The notes under the pieces were generated by a model. That model searched no databases. It was given only the letters and a program-made list of their open reading frames with translations, and was not told the DNA's origin. 6,149 nt of DNA from Candidatus Hydrogenedentota bacterium (GTDB lineage Bacteria > Hydrogenedentota > Hydrogenedentia > Hydrogenedentales > SLHB01), in NCBI GenBank assembly GCA_007118235.1, contig SKRY01000319.1:1-6149 (forward strand). The letters run 5' to 3'. The position numbers and the translations under genes were made by a program. Positions within the stretch are counted from its first letter, which is position 1. Each line of letters opens with the position of its first letter. Of this stretch, positions 1-5,316 are shown piece after piece.

Positions 1-1
1 G

Positions 2-583
2 GACCGCGGCCCAATGCCGGGCAGCGCCGATATCCAAGCACGGGGCGGCCCCTCGGAATGGGGCCGTGTCGAGTTTTGGACGGAACGCGGCCACAAGGAC
101 ATGTCCTACCCGCCCACCCAGGAGTTCGGCGGTCCAGCGCCGGGCCGCAATCCGTGGATGCGGTACGACCTGTTTTTCCTGGATGACGACGGCTCCGCGA
201 TGCCAGGCACGCTTCCCCGGTTGCGCGAAGGCATTGAGCGCTTCTTCATCACGGACATCAACAACCCGGCATCGGGAGCCGCGGCTCAGAGCAGCATCCC
301 GGTGATGTTCGACTCATGGACGCCCGGCGGCCGTTCCCGGTATGGGCTATTGACCCATGGCGAAGCCCAGGCGAGAGGACCCGCGAATCGTGAACACGGA
401 AGCGTCGCGAATTTCAACCATATCCCCGGCGGCGCCAATGCGCTGTTCATGGACGGTCACGTCCGGTTCATCCGGTATCAGGAAGAGCCGCCCGTCATGT
501 GGCTGGATCCCGACGACCCGGCAAACGAGCACAAGGTCGGCTCGGCCGTGGACTTGGTCATCCCCTGGCTATCCTCGGGCTGA
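2..583 (+). CDS. DUF1559-like H-X9-DG pseudopilin-associated protein, C-terminal part
   Basis: The reading frame is open from the left edge to the TGA at 581-583, so only the C-terminal ~193 residues are present and the true start lies upstream. The ATG at 14 has no ribosome binding site and is probably internal. The diagnostic part is FNHIPGGANALFMDGHVRFI (nucleotides about 413-472), the glycine-rich His...Asp-Gly-His ending of prepilin-type 'H-X9-DG' / DUF1559 proteins. Here ten rather than nine residues separate the His (419-421) from Asp-Gly (452-457). An upstream stretch, LREGIERFFITDINNP followed by IPVMFDSW, also fits this group as I recall it. Full-length members start with a type IV pilin-like N-methylation signal and one membrane helix; that part would be off the window. 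These proteins are numerous in Planctomycetota and related phyla and are thought to be surface or secretion-associated, with no established biochemical role. The gap and hairpin downstream separate it from the hydrolase genes. Confidence 0.85.
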   Translation, partial: DRGPMPGSADIQARGGPSEWGRVEFWTERGHKDMSYPPTQEFGGPAPGRNPWMRYDLFFLDDDGSAMPGTLPRLREGIERFFITDINNPASGAAAQSSIPVMFDSWTPGGRSRYGLLTHGEAQARGPANREHGSVANFNHIPGGANALFMDGHVRFIRYQEEPPVMWLDPDDPANEHKVGSAVDLVIPWLSSG

Positions 584-661
584 CCTTCGTTCACCTGTCA
601 TGCGGTTCGAGGAGGTGCGCAACCACCCAACACCGGATTGCATGGAATAGCAAAGGCCATG

Positions 662-675
662 TAGCGTAGACGCTA
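662..675. repeat. Short perfect palindrome TAGCGT-AG-ACGCTA
   Basis: A 6-bp perfect inverted repeat with a 2-nt spacer lies in the gap between the pseudopilin-like gene and the hydrolase operon, directly against the left arm of the larger hairpin. A dyad of this size, about 120 nt upstream of the operon's first start codon, could be an operator for a dimeric regulator. It could also be chance, or part of the termination structure. No regulator gene is present in the window. Confidence 0.35.
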
Positions 676-720
676 AATCCCGAGGCTCCAACGGCTTGCC
701 CATGTTGGGGCCTTGGGATT
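676..720 (+). terminator. Long stable hairpin, probable transcription terminator or boundary element
   Basis: The left arm AATCCCGAGGCTCCAAC (676-692) pairs with the right arm GTTGGGGCCTTGGGATT (704-720) across an 11-nt loop. All 17 positions pair, 15 as Watson-Crick pairs and two as G-U wobbles (682-714 and 687-709). It lies 92 nt after the pseudopilin-like stop codon and 74 nt before the first hydrolase start, where a transcript end is expected. The following sequence, CTCATTTCC, is only weakly T-rich, so it is not a textbook Rho-independent terminator. It could instead be a 3'-end stabilising structure, part of the operon's 5' leader, or a dispersed repeat copy. Both wobbles are G-U only when read as + strand RNA (they become A-C mismatches on the other strand), which supports function in a + strand transcript. 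Confidence 0.5.
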
Positions 721-781
721 CTCATTTCCGCGCGAGGCCCATTACGTGATGCGGACGCGCGCGGACAAACTGAACACAAAT

Positions 782-786
782 GGGAG
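782..786 (+). promoter_or_regulatory. Ribosome binding site GGGAG deciding the start at 795
   Basis: GGGAG lies 8 nt before the ATG at 795. The in-frame ATG at 780 has no purine-rich sequence upstream and itself overlaps this site. Starting at 795 also places the positively charged residues directly before the hydrophobic core of the signal peptide. Confidence 0.7.
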
Positions 787-794
787 CTACCATC

Positions 795-2027
795 ATGACA
801 TATCGCAGGCTAATCTCTGTTCCGGCGGCCGCGTGCGCGCTTATCTTGAGCGTTTCCCTAATGGGTGGGACCGTTTCCTTCGCTGAAACCGGAAACGAAG
901 GGTTGCGGGATTCATCCTTTGGCGTAATCAAGGATCATTTCGACTGGACCGTGGATGGCGTGCTCACCCGGGGGATCGTGTCGCTACGGGATTTCGATTG
1001 GGCCGAGGAATTGGAGTGGGTCCGGGATTTCGAGTACGAAAGCCTTCTGAATACCAAAGAGGGCAACATCTCCTATGTGCCCCGGTATACCCCCGAGATG
1101 AAAAGCGCCCACGTCCAATCGCTGCGCGATTTGCCTTGGGTGGCGCCATCGAAGCAGGCCGATGAGAACATGGTGCTCGGCCAAACCCCGGGATGGCCCG
1201 ACGACGAGGACCTCCCAACGTGGCCGTATGAGTATTACGAGAGCCCGGCCGTGCCGCCGCAAAACATCCATGGCTTCACCATCACGGATCCCGAGGCAGA
1301 AGATGACGAGAAGCTCCAGGTGGTGCTCGTGGCTGGAAATCACTCCAGCGAAATGCACGGGTGCTGGGCGCTTCATGGCATGATTGAATTCCTGGTCAGC
1401 GAGGATCCCCGAGCGGAAACGTTGCGCCGCAAGGCGGCGTTCCATGTGTACCCGCTGGCGTGTCCGGAGAGCCGCTACATCCATACGCGCATCCCGACCA
1501 TACCCACGCTGGCGGGGCTGCCCATCCCCGAAGGCCGCGTGGCCGAGGCCTATCCCCTGCGGGGCGGGCCGGAACTGTATGCCTATTACGATTCATTGGA
1601 ACATTGGAGTGATACCGGAGCGATGGGCGGCCGGCCGGACCACAACCGCGTGTGGGATACGGAAGGCCTATTCACCACCATCGACACCCTCGTTCCCGCC
1701 ATGAAGGCGGACACCGGCGGCGAAGCGGACTACCTATGGGACTTCCATGGCGGCTACCCCCACGACCCCGGCGATTACCGGGGAACGGAGGAAGCCATGC
1801 AGTCGCCCTATGCCCAAGCCCTGGAAGCCCGGGACGCGCCTTATCCGGAAGTCCTCCGGCGGACGCAGGGGGGGGCCTCTGGGATGACGCGGATGTGGGC
1901 CACAAGCGAGGACGGCTTGAACGCGCACGCCTTCACCTTCGAGCCGGGTCAGCAGCTCACCAAGAAGCAAGCCCTTGTGGCGGGCAAGAACTTGGCGCTT
2001 GGATTCCACGACATCGTTACGGAATAA
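795..2027 (+). CDS. Exported M14-type zinc carboxypeptidase-like protein (first paralogue)
   Basis: This 410-residue protein has a Sec signal peptide: TYRR, then a hydrophobic core, with likely cleavage after SFA (A30). The metallocarboxypeptidase (M14) catalytic set is present in order. HSSE (H183, E186) matches zinc ligands H69/E72 of bovine carboxypeptidase A. DHNRVW (N284, R285) matches the carboxylate-binding N144/R145. DFHGG (H318) matches zinc ligand H196, and FTFEPG (E383) matches the catalytic base E270. The expected peptide-bond hydrolysis is inferred; some M14 relatives are deacylases, so an amide-deacylating role is possible. Where most M14 proteins have NPDG or NPEG, this one has CPES (C223-S226). 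Before the core lie about 150 residues that are not standard carboxypeptidase, including ENMVLGQTPGWP (124-135), which is shared with the next gene. It is longer than its paralogue by an N-terminal stretch of about 30-40 residues and about 19 residues between CPESRY and DHNR. A run of eight G (1868-1875) lies inside the gene, but the frame stays intact through E383. Confidence 0.9.
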   Translation: MTYRRLISVPAAACALILSVSLMGGTVSFAETGNEGLRDSSFGVIKDHFDWTVDGVLTRGIVSLRDFDWAEELEWVRDFEYESLLNTKEGNISYVPRYTPEMKSAHVQSLRDLPWVAPSKQADENMVLGQTPGWPDDEDLPTWPYEYYESPAVPPQNIHGFTITDPEAEDDEKLQVVLVAGNHSSEMHGCWALHGMIEFLVSEDPRAETLRRKAAFHVYPLACPESRYIHTRIPTIPTLAGLPIPEGRVAEAYPLRGGPELYAYYDSLEHWSDTGAMGGRPDHNRVWDTEGLFTTIDTLVPAMKADTGGEADYLWDFHGGYPHDPGDYRGTEEAMQSPYAQALEARDAPYPEVLRRTQGGASGMTRMWATSEDGLNAHAFTFEPGQQLTKKQALVAGKNLALGFHDIVTE

Positions 2028-2078
2028 TGGTGGAAACGCGGCCGGAGCACGTTGCCTCTCGCACTCCAGCCCGCTCTT

Positions 2079-2086
2079 GAGGAGGG
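2079..2086 (+). promoter_or_regulatory. Ribosome binding site GAGGAGGG favouring the start at 2097
   Basis: This strong Shine-Dalgarno sequence ends 10 nt before the ATG at 2097, but only 1 nt before the in-frame ATG at 2088, which is too close for normal initiation. A TTG at 2052 would also be in frame but lies upstream of the site. Starting at 2097 gives MKRNR followed by the hydrophobic core, a standard Sec signal. Confidence 0.7.
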
Positions 2087-2096
2087 AATGCGTCTC

Positions 2097-3164
2097 ATGA
2101 AACGAAACCGTTTTGCCACGCTGGTGCTGTGCGGTCTTTGCTTGGCAGGTCCAACGGCGACTGCGGAGGAGGAAACCACCCTCCCGCGGGATTTCGAATA
2201 CGCCTATGAGAAGGTGCTCGATTACTACGTCATCGAGGCGTGGCGCAGCCTGGACGAACCTGTGCCAGCGTACACGCCGGAAATGGTCGCCCGGCATACC
2301 GAGCTTGTCGGACGGCTGCCCTGGGTAACGCCAACGCCGAGCGCAAACGAACAGATGGTTCTCGGACAGACGCCGGGGTGGCCCTCAAACCCGGAGTGGC
2401 CCAACGACCCCGAAATCCCGCCGCGGAACATCCTCGGCTATCGGATTACCAACCCGAATGGCGCGGAGTCGAAGGTCAAGATGGTGCTAGCCTCCGGAAA
2501 CCACGCCACGGAGTTCACGGGTAACTGGGTTTTGGAAGGCATGGTGAATTTCTTGGCCGGTGACGATCCGCGCGCGGAATTCCTGCGAGATAAGGCTATC
2601 TTCTATGTCTACCCGGATATCAACCCGGAAGGCCGCTACCAAGCGGTCCACCGCATTGACCTAGAGGCGGCGCCGGATCCCAACGCGGGAACCAACATGC
2701 GCAAGCGCGGCAATCCAGAACTGTACGCCGCCGGCGAACAAGACCATAACAGACAATGGGAAACCAGCGGCAGATTCTCAACCATCGACACGATCACCAC
2801 GGCCATGAAAAAGGATACCGGCGGGAGCGCAGATTATCTCTGGGACATGCACGGCCCTCAGGAGCCGCCGAATTGGCGCTCCCCGCTCATGGAGGCCCGG
2901 ATTAATGACTATGCCGAAGCGCTGATGACACTTGAGCCCGACGTGCTGCGCTGTGGGCCGCCGGGCGATTTCAAGGTCAACGTGGCCAGTGGTCCTCCGG
3001 GCAAGCTTTCGCTGTGGGCCGCAAGCGAAGAGGGACTGAATGTCACCTATCCCTACGTGTACGAACCGGGCGGGTGGACACGGGAACGCCTGTTGGACAG
3101 CGGCCGCAACCTGGCGCTGGCCCTGTACGAGGTGCTCACCGCCGAGTCCGAGGAAAATCTTTGA
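2097..3164 (+). CDS. Exported M14-type zinc carboxypeptidase-like protein (second paralogue)
   Basis: This 355-residue protein has a Sec signal peptide (MKRNR, hydrophobic core, cleavage after ATA at A23). The M14 motifs are complete and closer to the family norm than in the preceding gene: HATE (H136, E139) for zinc, NPEGRY (176-181), DHNRQW (N218, R219) for binding a substrate carboxylate, DMHG (H252) as third zinc ligand, and YVYEPGG (E323) as catalytic base. It shares with the preceding gene the pre-core blocks RDFEY, YTPEM and E-Q-MVLGQTPGWP (85-96), and the C-terminal block LW-A-SEEGLN, so the two are tandem duplicates that have since diverged. The zinc motif lacks the Arg of carboxypeptidase A (H-x-R-E), so classic C-terminal amino acid removal is not assured. 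It follows its paralogue by 69 nt and precedes the esterase-like gene by 53 nt, consistent with one operon. The activity (carboxypeptidase or amide deacylase) is inferred and the substrate is unknown. Confidence 0.9.
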   Translation: MKRNRFATLVLCGLCLAGPTATAEEETTLPRDFEYAYEKVLDYYVIEAWRSLDEPVPAYTPEMVARHTELVGRLPWVTPTPSANEQMVLGQTPGWPSNPEWPNDPEIPPRNILGYRITNPNGAESKVKMVLASGNHATEFTGNWVLEGMVNFLAGDDPRAEFLRDKAIFYVYPDINPEGRYQAVHRIDLEAAPDPNAGTNMRKRGNPELYAAGEQDHNRQWETSGRFSTIDTITTAMKKDTGGSADYLWDMHGPQEPPNWRSPLMEARINDYAEALMTLEPDVLRCGPPGDFKVNVASGPPGKLSLWAASEEGLNVTYPYVYEPGGWTRERLLDSGRNLALALYEVLTAESEENL

Positions 3165-3204
3165 AGACCGCCATGCGGAAACCTTTCAGACAAGGGCAAC
3201 CAAC

Positions 3205-3210
3205 GAGGAG
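3205..3210 (+). promoter_or_regulatory. Ribosome binding site GAGGAG deciding the start at 3218
   Basis: GAGGAG lies 7 nt before the ATG at 3218. The alternative in-frame ATG at 3173 has no good Shine-Dalgarno sequence and would add 15 charged residues in front of an otherwise complete signal peptide. Confidence 0.75.
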
Positions 3211-3217
3211 AGATGTG

Positions 3218-5269
3218 ATGCATAAACATAGTTGGGCCAAGCTAGCCCGCACACTGCGTATCTCAGGCGCCATGACGTGCGCCCTGCTAATGGGATTATT
3301 GCTCGCGCCGCCCGCGATGGGCGGCGATCTTGATCTCATCGGGGATCGGCTCGATGGCGAAACCATGATGCGAGAGTATTTGCTCGGCGAAATCGACCGC
3401 CACTTGACGGAACTCCAAGAGGCCGAAGACGAACGCCTCGCCGACCCTATGGACACGGACGCGATCGAGGCGTGGCAGGCCGATCTCCGGGAGAACTTCA
3501 TTGAAGCCCTTGGCGGTCTGCCCGATGCCGGCACGCCGCTCAACGCTCAAGTCACGGAGGTTATCGAACGCGACGGGTTCATTGTCGAGAAGGTGATTTA
3601 TGAGTCCATGCCGGGGGTTTACGTCAGCGCCGCCCTGTTTCTGCCGGACGATCCCCAGTTCGAGCCGCCTTATCCCGGCATCTTGCTTGCCTGCGGACAT
3701 GCCCACACGGGCAAGGGCAGCCAACTGTATCAAAGCGGCGCCGCCTTGGCAGCGCTCCATGGCATGGCCACGCTCGTGTTTGATCCCATCGACCAAGGCG
3801 AACGCCATCAGTTGCTCGACGAGGACGGCGATCCCATCTTCTGGGGCACGCACGCCCATAGCGCCTTGGGCGTCGGAGCCATCCTGCTCGGTCATAACAC
3901 GGCCCGCTTCATGCTCCACGACATGATCCGCTCCCTCGATTATCTGGAGGAACGTCCCGACATCGACGGCGAACGGCTGGGGGCCATGGGCAATAGCGGC
4001 GGAGGCACGCAAACCTCCCATATCATGTCCCTGGACGATCGCATCAAGGCGGCCGCGCCCTCGTGCTACATTACGAGCTTCGACCGCCTCGTCAACACCC
4101 TCGGCCCGCAAGACGCCGAACAGAACATTTTCGGCCAGCTCGCATGGGGCATGGATCACGCGGAGTATCTCACCATGCGCGCTCCCATGCCGGTGATGGT
4201 GTGCGCCGCCACGGACGACTTCTTCGACATCGGCGGCACACATGCTTCCGTGGAGCGCGCCCGCCGGACCTTCGAGGCGCTGGGCCATGAGGACCGTCTT
4301 GTCCTCACGGAAACGGAGGGGTCCCATGGCTGGCATCAGCCCCTGCGCGAGGCGTCCGTTGAATGGATGTTGCGCTGGCTGAAGGACGAGGAAGCCACGG
4401 TGGAAGAGCCTGAGGACTTGGTGGTGCTCACCGACGAGGAGATCTTGGCCACGCCGGAGGGTGAAGTCCTCAAGCTGGATGGCGCACGCTCCATCTTTGA
4501 CATCAACGCGGAATGGGCCCGCGAGAAGGCCGCGGAGGCCGAGACGCGCTGGGCGGAAATTGGCGCCGATCAGGCCCTTAAGGAAGTTCGCGAGATCCTC
4601 GGTCTGCCGGAGCGCGGCGCGTTGCCCGAACTCGAAATCGAGGATCTAGGCGAAGAGGAGCGCGATGGCTACACCATGCGCAAGTTCCTTCTCTGGCCCG
4701 AGGAAAACATCGTCTTGCCCGCGGTAACCATGACTCCGGACGGCGGCTTCGACGAGGTAATCCTCTATCTCGATGACGACGGCTTTGGAGCCGCTGCCGG
4801 GGTTGACGGCCTTCTTGCGGACTACGTTCACGAGGGGCAAGCGGTGATCGCGGTTGACCTCCGGGGCCTCGGCGAGACCCAGGGCTCGTGGGATTTCTAC
4901 CGCGAACAATTTGGCCCGGACGGGCGCGAAGTGATGCTGGCCTACCTCATCGGCCGCTCCTACGTGGGCATGCGAACGGCCGATCTGATTGGCGTGACGC
5001 TGGCGGCGGGAGATCTTCTGGACACGGAGGCTCCCATTCGTTTGGTGGCCGATGGCCCCATCGTGTCGGTGGTGGCTTTGCACGCCGCCGCCCTTGAGCA
5101 GGACCTCTACGCCGAGGCGCGCTTGAGCGGCGAGATTGACTCCTTCGTTGGAATCGTCGAACAACCCCTCGCATACAATATGCTTGTCCACACGGTTCAC
5201 GGCGCCTTGGACGTATACGATCTGCCCCTATTGCGGGAGGCGGTGGGAAACATGTTGACCTTGGATTGA
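3218..5269 (+). CDS. Exported two-module acetylxylan-esterase-like alpha/beta hydrolase
   Basis: This 683-residue protein has a Sec signal peptide (basic start, hydrophobic residues about 15-33, cleavage near AMG at 33-35). After a helical, charged stretch (about 45-100), the first module (about 105-395) is an alpha/beta hydrolase. It has CGHAH near the oxyanion hole (H161), FDPIDQGER (189-196), nucleophile elbow GNSGGG with S260, the probable catalytic acid in AATDDFFD (D333 or D334), and EGSHGWH with H370 as probable catalytic His. The block from about 284 to 317 (YITSFDRL through GPQDAEQNIFGQ) is characteristic, as I recall, of acetylxylan esterase / dienelactone-hydrolase-like proteins of Planctomycetota. 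A linker with LTDEEILATPEGEVL and SIFDINAEWA leads to a second module (about 500-683). That module has a hydrolase-like strand order (VDLRGLGE, D547; MLAYLIGRSYVGMRTADL), but its expected elbow reads ADGPIV (611-616) with no nucleophilic Ser. The second module is therefore probably non-catalytic. Ester hydrolysis of a polysaccharide or other acyl substrate outside the cytoplasm is inferred from the family. Confidence 0.88.
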   Translation: MHKHSWAKLARTLRISGAMTCALLMGLLLAPPAMGGDLDLIGDRLDGETMMREYLLGEIDRHLTELQEAEDERLADPMDTDAIEAWQADLRENFIEALGGLPDAGTPLNAQVTEVIERDGFIVEKVIYESMPGVYVSAALFLPDDPQFEPPYPGILLACGHAHTGKGSQLYQSGAALAALHGMATLVFDPIDQGERHQLLDEDGDPIFWGTHAHSALGVGAILLGHNTARFMLHDMIRSLDYLEERPDIDGERLGAMGNSGGGTQTSHIMSLDDRIKAAAPSCYITSFDRLVNTLGPQDAEQNIFGQLAWGMDHAEYLTMRAPMPVMVCAATDDFFDIGGTHASVERARRTFEALGHEDRLVLTETEGSHGWHQPLREASVEWMLRWLKDEEATVEEPEDLVVLTDEEILATPEGEVLKLDGARSIFDINAEWAREKAAEAETRWAEIGADQALKEVREILGLPERGALPELEIEDLGEEERDGYTMRKFLLWPEENIVLPAVTMTPDGGFDEVILYLDDDGFGAAAGVDGLLADYVHEGQAVIAVDLRGLGETQGSWDFYREQFGPDGREVMLAYLIGRSYVGMRTADLIGVTLAAGDLLDTEAPIRLVADGPIVSVVALHAAALEQDLYAEARLSGEIDSFVGIVEQPLAYNMLVHTVHGALDVYDLPLLREAVGNMLTLD

Positions 5270-5300
5270 ACACTGGCGGGCTAGGAGGGATACCCGCACG

Positions 5301-5307
5301 AAAGGAG
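5301..5307 (+). promoter_or_regulatory. Ribosome binding site AAAGGAG for the gene at 5317
   Basis: AAAGGAG lies 9 nt before the ATG at 5317 and supports that start. A second purine-rich block, AGGAGGGA (5283-5290), stands 18 nt further upstream with no start codon of its own; it may act as a standby site or be incidental. Confidence 0.75.
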
Positions 5308-5316
5308 CACGACACC

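Noticed and set aside
638..667. Possible sigma70-type promoter, TTGCAT, 18-nt spacer, TAGCGT
   Set aside because: Each box matches the consensus at only three of six positions, and the downstream box overlaps the palindrome. This is too weak to call in GC-rich DNA.
827..845. Lipoprotein signal at C14 of the first M14 protein
   Set aside because: The Cys sits within the hydrophobic core, is preceded by AAA rather than a lipobox, and is followed by more hydrophobic residues. The SFA cleavage site fits better.
984..1484. 166-codon open frame on the minus strand
   Set aside because: It is antisense to the first M14 gene including the HSSE zinc motif, with no features of its own.
1734..2297. 187-codon open frame on the minus strand spanning the junction of the two M14 genes
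   Set aside because: It is antisense to conserved M14 motifs on both sides, and its translation is an Arg/Pro-rich shadow without domain features.
3173..3241. Upstream start at 3173 creating a twin-arginine-like TRRDVM before the Sec signal
   Set aside because: The hydrophobic core lies far downstream of the Arg pair, the motif lacks the Phe-Leu part, and the start at 3218 has a much better ribosome binding site.
3296..4336. 346-codon open frame on the minus strand opposite the two-module hydrolase
   Set aside because: It lies wholly antisense to a gene with clear catalytic motifs. Long antisense frames are common in GC-rich DNA, and its translation shows no recognisable domain and no ribosome binding site.
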